The notes beneath the pieces are model-generated. The model worked only from the letters and a program-made list of their open reading frames with translations, did no database searches and was not told where the DNA came from. Source: an uncultured Atopobiaceae bacterium (lineage in GTDB: Bacteria > Actinomycetota > Coriobacteriia > Coriobacteriales > Atopobiaceae). From it: a DNA stretch of 6,070 nucleotides. The stretch lies in the NCBI GenBank assembly GCA_947303905.1, contig CAMYZR010000104.1:1-6070 (forward strand). Direction: 5' to 3'. Below are positions 1 to 6,053 of the stretch, piece by piece. The position numbers and the translations under genes are program-made. Numbering within the stretch: position 1 is the first letter of the stretch; the number at the start of each line of letters is the position of its first letter.

Positions 1-659
1 GTGTCGATGGCGTCACGGGTGGTGCCCGCGACGTCGCTCACGATGGCGCGCTTCTTGCCGGACAGGCGATTGACCAGCGAGGACTTGCCGACGTTGGGCC
101 GTCCTATGATGGCCACCGGAAGCGCGCCGTCATCCGGCTCGTCCTCCTCGTCAACGGGCTCGGGCAGCGCGGCGACGACGTCGTCGAGCAGGTCGCCCGT
201 GCCGTGGCCGTGCCCTGCGGAGATGGCGCGCGGCTCGCCGACGCCAAGCGAGTAGTAGCTCCAGGTCTCGAGGTCCTTCTCGGGGTTGTCGAGCTTGTTC
301 ACGCACAGGAAGACGGGCTTGTCGACCTTGCGTACCACGCGTGCGACCTCCTCGTCCTCGTCGGTCACGCCGACGGTTCCGTCGACGACGAAGATGATGA
401 CGTCAGCCTCGTCACAGGCGGCCAGCGCCTGCTCGCGGATGCGCGGGGCAAAGGTGTCCTTGCTCTTGAGCGACTCGATGCCGCCCGTGTCGATGAGGAC
501 GAACTCTCGTCCGTTCCAGTCGGTCGTATGGTAAGAGCGGTCGCGCGTGACGCCACGCGACTCGTGCACGATGGCATCGCGCTTCTCGGCGAGGCGATTG
601 ACGAGCGTGGATTTGCCGACGTTGGGGCGTCCGACGACCGCTACGATGGGTTTAGGCAT
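1..659 (-). CDS. der: Ribosome-associated GTPase Der (EngA), 3' end cut off by window edge
   Basis: Der is a tandem-GTPase factor that binds the large ribosomal subunit and is needed for its maturation. The visible 219 residues hold a complete first GTPase domain: P-loop GRPNVGKS at 10-17, G2 region GVTRD at 36-40, DTGG at 57-60, NKLD at 121-124 and an SAGHG G5 motif at 147-151. An acidic linker (about 166-179, PEPVDEEDEPDDG) leads to the second domain, with a second GRPNVGKS at 186-193 and AGTTRD at 211-216 before the edge. The family is usually about 440-490 residues, so roughly half is missing, including the C-terminal KH-like domain. The ATG at 659 has an AGGAGG ribosome site 6 nt upstream and begins directly at the canonical N-terminus. 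It is the last gene seen in the run and has the largest upstream gap (108 bp), so it may also be transcribed separately. In some actinobacteria Der is fused to Cmk; here they are separate genes. Confidence 0.97.
   Translation of the reverse strand, partial: MPKPIVAVVGRPNVGKSTLVNRLAEKRDAIVHESRGVTRDRSYHTTDWNGREFVLIDTGGIESLKSKDTFAPRIREQALAACDEADVIIFVVDGTVGVTDEDEEVARVVRKVDKPVFLCVNKLDNPEKDLETWSYYSLGVGEPRAISAGHGHGTGDLLDDVVAALPEPVDEEDEPDDGALPVAIIGRPNVGKSSLVNRLSGKKRAIVSDVAGTTRDAID
64..104. repeat. Intragenic direct repeat, copy in second Der GTPase domain
   Basis: These 41 bp match 592-632 at 37 of 41 positions in the same orientation, 528 bp apart. They encode the P-loop helix region (GRPNVGKS plus the following LVNRL) of the second Der GTPase domain. 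The similarity reflects the duplicated domain structure and is not a mobile repeat. Confidence 0.7.
592..632. repeat. Intragenic direct repeat, copy in first Der GTPase domain
   Basis: Partner of 64-104 with four mismatches in 41 bp. It encodes the P-loop of the first Der GTPase domain. Only the P-loop region is this similar; the flanking domain sequences have diverged. Confidence 0.7.
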
Positions 660-767
660 AGGTCTCCTCCTGCGTCTACGTAACTCTAAGAGCATACCAT
701 TGCAGCTCAGGGGCTTGGGGGATGACGGCGGTGTCGTCACGCCAGCAACATTGCACGGAAGGGGCCA
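660..767 (-). promoter_or_regulatory. Intergenic region upstream of der with weak candidate promoter
   Basis: This is the only gap over 32 bp in the window. Read on the minus strand it holds TATGCT (691-696) preceded by TG one base earlier, which resembles an extended -10 element, about 31 nt before the der ATG. No good -35 hexamer lies at 16-18 bp spacing. Closer to the start is the ribosome site AGGAGG (666-671), 6 nt from the ATG. A 5-bp inverted repeat (723-727 with 735-739, 7-nt loop) follows the DUF512 stop codon, but no T tract comes after it, so it is not a convincing terminator. Either der is read through from the upstream operon or it has its own weak promoter; the sequence does not decide. 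Confidence 0.3.
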
Positions 768-2180
768 CTAGAAGCCAAAGCACTCCCCCAGCGCGTCAAC
801 CATGCAGCTGGGCGTGGTCTGGGCGACGATCACCTTGGCTCCGCGACGCTCGAGCTCCGCGACCATTCGTTCCTGCGTGTCTCCATCAAGGGTCACCTTG
901 TCGAAGTTGAACATGAGGTCCGGGACCACGATGAGCTTTCCAGCCAAATCCGCGGGCAACTGACCCAGAAGGTCGCATGAGACGATGAGGCCTGTCACGT
1001 TGACGTCACCGCCATAGTAGTCATTACGGATGGCAAAGGGCTCGAAAAGCGGCGTCTCAAGCCCGCAGACGCGAGACCACGTATCGCAGAAGTCGCGCAG
1101 CACACCGAGGGCAGCCTCGCCCCCCAGGATACGCACCTTGAGCCCGTCGCGCAGAAGACCGTCCGTGATGGCCATGAGCTCGTCTCTGCGCGTATGGGAT
1201 AGCTCCCGCGTCTCGTCGAGGAAGCTCCGCAGCATACCGATGCCATCGTAGAACTGCGGGTAGCCGTCATAGGTCGAAGCGGGAGGTATGGGGAGCTCCG
1301 CGTCGAGGTAGAACTCGTCGGAAAGCTGGAACCGCGTGATGCCGAGCGACTCGCGTGCCCGACGCTGGTAGGGCTCGACGAGCCTCACCACGTCGCGCGA
1401 AGCCTCCCTGTCATCCGAGAACGATTCCGAGAATCGCCTCGAGTACTTGGTGTACCCCATGGGCACGAGCGCCATCGACGTGAAGCTCGGCTTCGACTCC
1501 ACCCAGTCGAGCGTGCGTCGCAGCTCCTCGCCGTCGTTGATTCCCGCGCAGAGCACGATCTGCCCGTGGACCTCTATGCCTGCGTCCAGCAGCCGCTCGA
1601 GCACGTCGATACCCCGCTGGGCGTTCCGGCCGATGAGCGTGCGCCTGACTTCGGGTGAGATGGCATGCAAGGAGACGTTCATGGGCTCGAGGCGGCAGTC
1701 GATGATGCGCTGTACCTCCTCGTCGCCGACGTTGGTCAAGGTGACGAAATTGCCCTGCAGGAACGAGAGGCGGTAGTCGTCGTCGCGCAGCGTAAGCGAC
1801 GCGCGCGCATCCTCGGGAAGCATGGCCATGAAGCAGAACTGGCATGCGTTGACGCAGGTGCGGATGCCGTCGAACAGGACGTCAGTGAAGTCGAGGCCCC
1901 AGTCCTGCCCCGGCTCGCGATAGAGCGTGGCCGCATATACCTCGTCATCCTCTGGCACGTATACCTCTAGCTCGGCCACATCGCCATCGGCCTCCCACCG
2001 CCAGTCGATGATGTCGTGCAGCTCCACCCCATTGACCGTGCAGATGCGCATGCCTGGCTCTATGCCGGCGTCATCGGCGGGGCTCTCCGGTTCGACCGAC
2101 GCCACCCATGCACCATCTGCCTGCGGTTTTGTCGATGCGTAGTCGGATCGGCTCGTCTTGTTGTCGCCCGCGGAAGCCAT
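768..2180 (-). CDS. DUF512 family protein: PDZ-like + radical SAM + DUF512, function unknown
   Basis: This 470-residue protein belongs to the DUF512 family of putative Fe-S oxidoreductases (usually about 430-470 residues). An N-terminal PDZ-like domain spans about 22-90 (SPADDAGIEPGMRICTVNG). Next is a radical-SAM-type core with the cluster motif CVNACQFC, giving C109-x3-C113-x2-C116, followed by DDDYRLSFLQGNFVTLTN (133-150) and VLCAGINDGEEL (209-220). The DUF512 part, from about 230 to 430, contains VPMGYTKY, SDEFYL, NDYYGGDVNVTGL and VVPDLMF. The motif predicts a [4Fe-4S] cluster and S-adenosylmethionine chemistry in the cytoplasm; there is no signal peptide or membrane segment. The substrate is not known. 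Extra cysteines occur at 47, 162, 211, 365, 372, 402, 459 and 467. The ATG lies 6 bp after the ispH stop and has only a weak ribosome site (AGGGT), suggesting translational coupling. The first 20 residues are polar and may be a flexible leader. Being next to der hints at a ribosome-related role, but that is inference. Confidence 0.93.
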   Translation of the reverse strand: MASAGDNKTSRSDYASTKPQADGAWVASVEPESPADDAGIEPGMRICTVNGVELHDIIDWRWEADGDVAELEVYVPEDDEVYAATLYREPGQDWGLDFTDVLFDGIRTCVNACQFCFMAMLPEDARASLTLRDDDYRLSFLQGNFVTLTNVGDEEVQRIIDCRLEPMNVSLHAISPEVRRTLIGRNAQRGIDVLERLLDAGIEVHGQIVLCAGINDGEELRRTLDWVESKPSFTSMALVPMGYTKYSRRFSESFSDDREASRDVVRLVEPYQRRARESLGITRFQLSDEFYLDAELPIPPASTYDGYPQFYDGIGMLRSFLDETRELSHTRRDELMAITDGLLRDGLKVRILGGEAALGVLRDFCDTWSRVCGLETPLFEPFAIRNDYYGGDVNVTGLIVSCDLLGQLPADLAGKLIVVPDLMFNFDKVTLDGDTQERMVAELERRGAKVIVAQTTPSCMVDALGECFGF

Positions 2181-2186
2181 GCGCCA

Positions 2187-3029
2187 CTACCCTACGATCG
2201 TCTGGATGCGCTCGCGCACGCTCTCGATCTGCGCTGCCGGCGTCGAGGCGCCCGCCGTGATGCCTATGAGCTCCGCACCCGTGAACCATGACGGGTCAAG
2301 CTCGTCATCGCGCTCGATGTGGTGGGTCCTCCCGCAGTTCTTCTGGGCAATCTCGGCGAGATGGGTCGTGTTGGCGGAGTTGCGCCCGCCGATGACGATC
2401 ATCACGTCGGCCCTCTTGGAGAGTCGCTCGCAGGCGCCCTGGTGTCCCGATGTCGCCTCGCAGATCGTGTCGATGAGCCGCAGCTCCTCCGTACGCCCCA
2501 CGAGGGCTTCAATTACGTTTAGGAGATTCTCCTTGGACTGCGTGGTCTGCACCACGATGCCAACCTTCTTGGAGAGCTCTGTGGAAGCGGCCTCCTCGGG
2601 CGATCCGACCACGACCGCTGAAGGGGCATGACCGAGCGTGCCCTCCACCTCGGGATGGCCCGCCTCGCCCACGATCAGCACCTGATAGCCATCGCGCTCG
2701 AGTCGTTCGGCGGCACGATGCGCCCGCATGACAAACGGACAGGTGGCATCGATGACTTTGGCGCCAGCCGCAAGGGCGACCCTCTTGACCTCAGGGGTGA
2801 CGCCGTGGGTCCGCAGGACCAGCGTCGAGCCCGGCTCCACCTCGCGCGCATCCTCCACGACCGTGACGCCACGCTCCTCCAGCTCCCGCACGACCAAGGG
2901 GTTGTGAATCAGCGGTCCCAGGGTATGGAGAGGTCCCTCGACGCTCTCCGATGCGGTAAGCACGAGCTCGAGCGCACGCTCGACGCCATAGCAGGCGCCT
3001 GCCTCCTCGGCGATGACGATCTGGGCCAT
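2187..3029 (-). CDS. ispH: 4-hydroxy-3-methylbut-2-enyl diphosphate reductase
   Basis: IspH (LytB) reduces HMBPP to isopentenyl and dimethylallyl diphosphate, the final step of the MEP isoprenoid pathway, using a [4Fe-4S] cluster in the cytosol. The 280 residues contain the three cluster cysteines: C13 (EAGACYGVERAL), C97 (DATCPFV) and C190 (DTICEAT). Substrate-site residues are also present: H42 (GPLIHNP), H125 and E127 (GHPEVEGT), the TT pair at 162-163 (VVQTTQS), the RNSANTTHLAEI segment near 216-227, and GITAGASTP near 256-264. Length is normal for a stand-alone enzyme, and no S1 domains follow, unlike the IspH-RpsA fusions of many clostridia. The ATG at 3029 is preferred over an in-frame TTG at 3041, because a GGAG ribosome site lies 6 nt before the ATG and the TTG would overlap it. 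It sits 29 bp after the acyltransferase gene and 6 bp before the DUF512 gene. Confidence 0.97.
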   Translation of the reverse strand: MAQIVIAEEAGACYGVERALELVLTASESVEGPLHTLGPLIHNPLVVRELEERGVTVVEDAREVEPGSTLVLRTHGVTPEVKRVALAAGAKVIDATCPFVMRAHRAAERLERDGYQVLIVGEAGHPEVEGTLGHAPSAVVVGSPEEAASTELSKKVGIVVQTTQSKENLLNVIEALVGRTEELRLIDTICEATSGHQGACERLSKRADVMIVIGGRNSANTTHLAEIAQKNCGRTHHIERDDELDPSWFTGAELIGITAGASTPAAQIESVRERIQTIVG

Positions 3030-3035
3030 TGTGGT

Positions 3036-3039
3036 CTCC
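3036..3039 (-). promoter_or_regulatory. Ribosome binding site deciding the ispH start
   Basis: GGAG on the minus strand ends 6 nt before the ATG at 3029. The alternative TTG start (3039-3041) overlaps this site and has no good ribosome site of its own, so the 280-residue form is favoured over the 284-residue form. Confidence 0.6.
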
Positions 3040-3058
3040 AATTCTGCTGTCGGCGCAC

Positions 3059-3781
3059 CTACTCCTTGCCGGGATGCTCTGCGCGAAGCTCACTGCGCAG
3101 CGCGTAGACGCGCTCCATGCCGACGCGCTCCATCTCCTCGGTACGCTCGCGGCGCTTCTCCGAGGTCATCTCGTCCCACTGGATGCTGTCACCGGCCTTC
3201 AGGTAGACGCGGGTGAAGAACTTTATCCCCTTGCCCGACTCGGTGATCGCACGAGCGCCAACGATGGCCATGGGCTGCACGGGAACCTTGGCCATGCGGG
3301 CCATGAGGGCAAATCCGCCATGGATCTGCACCTCCTGCTCCTCGGAGCGGATGCGCGTGCCCTCGGGGAACACCAGCACGGACTCGCCGCGCTTGAGGCA
3401 GTTCACCGCACGCTTCACCGACTTGACGTCAGCGGTGCCGCGGTCGATGGGGATGCCGCCCACGCGGGGCAGTAGCCAGTTGAGGAACTTGTTGTCGTCC
3501 CACTCGCTCTTGTAGATCGGACGGACATGCACGCCCCTGAACCACATGGTCGTCGAGGGGAGCACCGTCTCGAGGAAGGAGACGTGGTTCATGATGATCA
3601 TACGGCCCGAGTGGTCGTTCCACAGCTTCTCGCCATCCTCGATGCGCCAGGGCCACAGGATCTTGGACAGAAGCGCGACCACCCAGATGACCACGGCGAG
3701 GATGATCTTCGCGGACAGCGGATACTCGTCCATCGCCCCATCGAAGTAGTCTTCGCGCGTGTACTTCTTGCGCTCGGCCAT
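3059..3781 (-). CDS. plsC: PlsC-like 1-acyl-glycerol-3-phosphate acyltransferase (LPLAT family)
   Basis: Members of this family transfer an acyl chain to lysophosphatidic acid to make phosphatidic acid at the inner face of the cytoplasmic membrane. The 240-residue length is normal. A hydrophobic segment at about 22-45 (AKIILAVVIWVVALLSKIL) is a likely membrane anchor. Acyltransferase blocks appear in order: NHVSFLE at 65-71, GGIPIDR at 108-114, VFPEGTR at 137-143 and VPVQPMAIVGA at 166-176. The odd point is the first block: the usual HX4D is HX4E here (H66, E71, codon GAG at 3569-3571). The other motifs are intact, so an active enzyme with a conservative substitution is more likely than a dead one, but the exact substrate is uncertain. 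The C-terminal 40 residues are charged and helical-looking. The ATG follows the cmk stop by 1 bp, with a strong GGAGGAGG site inside the end of cmk, 9 nt upstream. Neighbourhood next to cmk and ispH matches plsC in clostridia. Confidence 0.88.
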   Translation of the reverse strand: MAERKKYTREDYFDGAMDEYPLSAKIILAVVIWVVALLSKILWPWRIEDGEKLWNDHSGRMIIMNHVSFLETVLPSTTMWFRGVHVRPIYKSEWDDNKFLNWLLPRVGGIPIDRGTADVKSVKRAVNCLKRGESVLVFPEGTRIRSEEQEVQIHGGFALMARMAKVPVQPMAIVGARAITESGKGIKFFTRVYLKAGDSIQWDEMTSEKRRERTEEMERVGMERVYALRSELRAEHPGKE

Positions 3782-3782
3782 G

Positions 3783-4469
3783 CTAGCGTGCCTCCTCCAT
3801 CAGCTGGACGATACGGTCCACCACCTCGTCGACGCCAAGGCAAGACGAGTCGATGTGATGGGCGTCCTCCGCGGGACGCAGCGGGGCCTCCTTGCGGGTC
3901 GAGTCGAGCTCGTCCCTCCGCTTGAGGTCGGCGAGAATCGCCTGCTCGGCGGCGGCATCTGCGGTAGCCGTCTTGTCCACGGCGGCGTCGCCGCCCTCGC
4001 CCTGCACGGCCCGACGATGCGCGCGCGCTTCGGCGTCAGCCGTGAGGAACACCTTCACCTCGGCGTTGGGGTACACGACGGTACCGATGTCGCGACCTTC
4101 GGCCACGACATCGCCCTGCTCCCCCACCGCACGCTGCAGAGCCACCATGGCCTTGCGCACCTCGGGAACGGCGGAGACGGCCGAGACGTTGCGATCGACC
4201 TCGGGCGTGCGGATGTCAGCAGTGACGTCCTTGCCATCGAGCAGCACGGTCTGACCGCCCTCGACAGGGACAAACTTGATGGTAATCGAACGCGCCACCT
4301 CAGAGGTGCCCTCGGGGTCGTCAGGAGATATGCCCCTCTCAAGGCATGCGAGCGTCACACAGCGATACATCGCCCCGGTGTCCAGATAGGTCAGCCCGCA
4401 ACGGTCTGCGATGGCGTGGGCAACGGTCGACTTGCCGGAACCTGCCGGTCCGTCTATTGCTACGATCAT
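3783..4469 (-). CDS. cmk: Cytidylate (CMP/dCMP) kinase
   Basis: Cmk phosphorylates CMP and dCMP with ATP, feeding RNA, DNA and CDP-activated lipid synthesis in the cytosol. The 228 residues match the usual bacterial length of about 220-230. The P-loop GPAGSGKST is at 7-15, the nucleotide-fold motif YLDTGAMYR at 28-36, the CMP-binding region DIRTPEVDRNVSAVSA at 85-100, AEGRDIGTVVYP at 123-134, and the closing signature RRDELDSTR..APLRPAEDAHHIDSS at about 184-209. Between the LID arginines (RAHRR, 149-153) and the next conserved helix lies a Gly/Ala-rich stretch (about 156-176) that looks several residues longer than in the E. coli enzyme. The ATG has an AAGGA ribosome site 7 nt upstream and starts exactly at the canonical N-terminus. 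The gene follows rluB by 32 bp and precedes the acyltransferase by 1 bp, consistent with a shared transcript. Confidence 0.97.
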   Translation of the reverse strand: MIVAIDGPAGSGKSTVAHAIADRCGLTYLDTGAMYRCVTLACLERGISPDDPEGTSEVARSITIKFVPVEGGQTVLLDGKDVTADIRTPEVDRNVSAVSAVPEVRKAMVALQRAVGEQGDVVAEGRDIGTVVYPNAEVKVFLTADAEARAHRRAVQGEGGDAAVDKTATADAAAEQAILADLKRRDELDSTRKEAPLRPAEDAHHIDSSCLGVDEVVDRIVQLMEEAR

Positions 4470-4501
4470 GGGGTCTTCCTTCCACTCTCTGTCAGTCGGT
4501 C

Positions 4502-5311
4502 TTACGCCTTGCGGCGGGTCTTGGGCATTTGGTTCTCGACGAGCCGCTCGATCGCTCGTCGCTCATCTTCGGTGAGCTCGCGCCAGCAACCCGACGCGAC
4601 ATCTCCCAGGCTGATGGGACCGAACTCGTCACGATGCAGCCTGACGACCTCGTGGCCCACCGCCTTAAGCATACGCTTAACCTGATGCTTCTTGCCCTCG
4701 TGGATGCGCAGCCCCACAACCGCATGGGCATGGGCGATGCCCTCGGGCGCCACGGGCGCCACGCGCGGGTCTGAGGGCGAGAGGAGCTCGACCTCTGCGG
4801 GCTGCGCGCGTCCGTCATCAAGCATGACGCCGGTGCGAAGCCGCTCGAGATCCGCCTTGTCGGGCACGCCGCGCACGAGGGCCACGTAGTGCTTCCAGAC
4901 GTGCATCGAGGGGTGCAGCATGCGCTGCCCGGCATCGCCATTGGTCGTGAAGAGCAGCAGGCCGGTCGTATCGCCATCGAGGCGTCCCACCGGGAACAGC
5001 CCGGGATAGCGCTTGGTCGGCACGAGGCGTTCGACGCAGGGACGCCCCAGAGGGTCATGCATGGTGGAGAGATAGCCCGTTGGCTTGTTGAGCACGAGGT
5101 AGGCATGCCCATCGCTCAGATGGACCTCCCGCCCGTCCACGGTGACCACGTCCACCAGAGGATCCACCTTGCTTCCCAGCTCGGTTACCACTGCACCATT
5201 GACGCAGACGCGCCCAGCGGTCATGAGGTTCTCGGAGCCTCGTCTGCTGGCAACGCCGGCGCGCGCGAGAAACCTCTGGAGCCTCATGGGGACGATGCGC
5301 TCGTCAGTCAT
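4502..5311 (-). CDS. rluB: RluB/RsuA-family rRNA pseudouridine synthase
   Basis: This enzyme family isomerises uridine to pseudouridine in rRNA; RluB acts on 23S rRNA near the peptidyl transferase centre (U2605 in E. coli). The 269-residue form has an N-terminal S4 RNA-binding domain (about 9-65, MRLQRFLARAGVASRR onward), then NKPTGYLST at 75-83, the catalytic motif GRLDGDTTGLLLFT at 109-122 with the nucleophile D112, and a late EGKKHQVKRML motif near 217-227. The start was placed at the ATG at 5311: GGGAGG lies 9 nt upstream, whereas the longer in-frame ATG at 5332 has no good ribosome site and the one at 5320 directly abuts this site. With this start, the gene overlaps the end of scpB by 8 bp, which suggests translational coupling. 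The scpB-rluB-cmk order is typical of Gram-positive RluB, but RsuA (16S) or other paralogue specificity cannot be excluded from sequence alone. Confidence 0.93.
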   Translation of the reverse strand: MTDERIVPMRLQRFLARAGVASRRGSENLMTAGRVCVNGAVVTELGSKVDPLVDVVTVDGREVHLSDGHAYLVLNKPTGYLSTMHDPLGRPCVERLVPTKRYPGLFPVGRLDGDTTGLLLFTTNGDAGQRMLHPSMHVWKHYVALVRGVPDKADLERLRTGVMLDDGRAQPAEVELLSPSDPRVAPVAPEGIAHAHAVVGLRIHEGKKHQVKRMLKAVGHEVVRLHRDEFGPISLGDVASGCWRELTEDERRAIERLVENQMPKTRRKA

Positions 5312-6053
5312 CCGCGCCATCCTCCCAGTCATCAGCCCAGGCCGATGTCACCGCAGGCTCCTCGGCCACATCGGGATCGAGCTCCTCCTCGAGCTCCTGC
5401 GCGCCATAGTCACCGAGCAGCTCGCGCTCGTCGTCGATGTCTGCGGCCGCCTCCTCCAGCGTCGAGGAGATGGCCCGGCCAGAGAGCCGCTCGCGAATGA
5501 ACTGACGGGACTGCTCGTCGGGGGCAAAGTCCTCGAGCGGCGGCAGGTCCGTCAGGGAGCGCAGGCCAAAGCGCTCGATGAACACCTTCGTCGTGCCATA
5601 CATGATGGCTCCGGCCTTGCCGCCCGCGCGACCCACCTCGCGCACGAGCCCCTTGTCACGCAGCGAGGCGATCACGCCGTCTGAGTTCACACCGCGCACC
5701 GCCTTGACACCCTCGCGCGTGCAGGGCTGGTGGTACGCGATGACCGCCAGGGTCTCGAGTGCCGCCTGGGACAGGCGATGCGTGTCCCAGGAGAGGACGT
5801 ACGCCTCGACCTGCTCGTGATAGGCCGGGTGCGTGAAGAGCCTCCACCCTCCGGCAACCTCGCGCAGCTGGAAGCCCCGGTTGGCGTCCGAGTATTCGGC
5901 AGAGAGGTCCGCCAGGGCGTCCGACACCTCGACCGGGCTCGCATCGAGGGCCCGAGCCAGATCGACTGCGCTGACGGGCTCGCTCGAGACAAGCAGCAGC
6001 GCCTCGATGGCGCCCTTCAACGAGTCGTAGCCGATGTGATCGAGATCTCTCAT
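5304..6053 (-). CDS. scpB: Segregation and condensation protein B
   Basis: ScpB forms dimers that join the kleisin ScpA and SMC in the complex that condenses and separates bacterial chromosomes. The 249 residues contain two winged-helix domains: the first at about 10-80 (LKGAIEALLLVSSEPVSAVDLARAL, GFQLREVAGGWRL) and the second at about 93-170. The second carries the family signature LSQAALETLAVIAYHQPCTR, then VRGVNSDGVIASL, MYGTTKVFIERFGL and SLTDLPPL (166-173). The core ends near residue 190, the usual total length of the family. After it comes an extra tail of about 55-60 residues that is strongly acidic (about 22 Asp/Glu in the last 55) and probably disordered. The ATG at 6053 has a GAGGAGG ribosome site 7 nt upstream. 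It is the first complete gene of the run and overlaps rluB by 8 bp. scpA is expected immediately outside the right edge. Confidence 0.97.
   Translation of the reverse strand: MRDLDHIGYDSLKGAIEALLLVSSEPVSAVDLARALDASPVEVSDALADLSAEYSDANRGFQLREVAGGWRLFTHPAYHEQVEAYVLSWDTHRLSQAALETLAVIAYHQPCTREGVKAVRGVNSDGVIASLRDKGLVREVGRAGGKAGAIMYGTTKVFIERFGLRSLTDLPPLEDFAPDEQSRQFIRERLSGRAISSTLEEAAADIDDERELLGDYGAQELEEELDPDVAEEPAVTSAWADDWEDGADD
5321..5326 (-). promoter_or_regulatory. Ribosome binding site deciding the rluB start
   Basis: GGGAGG on the minus strand lies within the last codons of scpB, 9 nt before the ATG at 5311. It supports that ATG over the in-frame ATGs at 5332 (upstream of the site), 5320 (no spacing) and 5287 (no site). 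Confidence 0.6.

Noticed and set aside
204..683. A 159-codon plus-strand frame opposite der
   Set aside because: It is antisense to the der P-loop and G-motif coding region, with no domain and no supporting ribosome site.
723..739. Inverted repeat after the DUF512 stop as a rho-independent terminator
   Set aside because: The stem is only 5 bp and is followed by C-rich sequence without a T tract on the minus strand.
1411..1845. A 144-codon minus-strand frame inside the DUF512 gene
   Set aside because: It is an alternative frame of a gene with clear family motifs; its Arg/Ala/His-rich translation is typical of a GC-rich shadow.
2187..3029. IspH-RpsA fusion as found in many clostridia
   Set aside because: The frame ends in TAG directly after the normal IspH C-terminus and no S1 repeats follow; the next gene is the DUF512 protein.
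3759..4685. A 308-codon plus-strand open frame opposite cmk
   Set aside because: It lies antisense to cmk and the end of rluB, which carry full motif sets. Its translation shows no recognisable domain, and long antisense frames are expected in GC-rich coding DNA.
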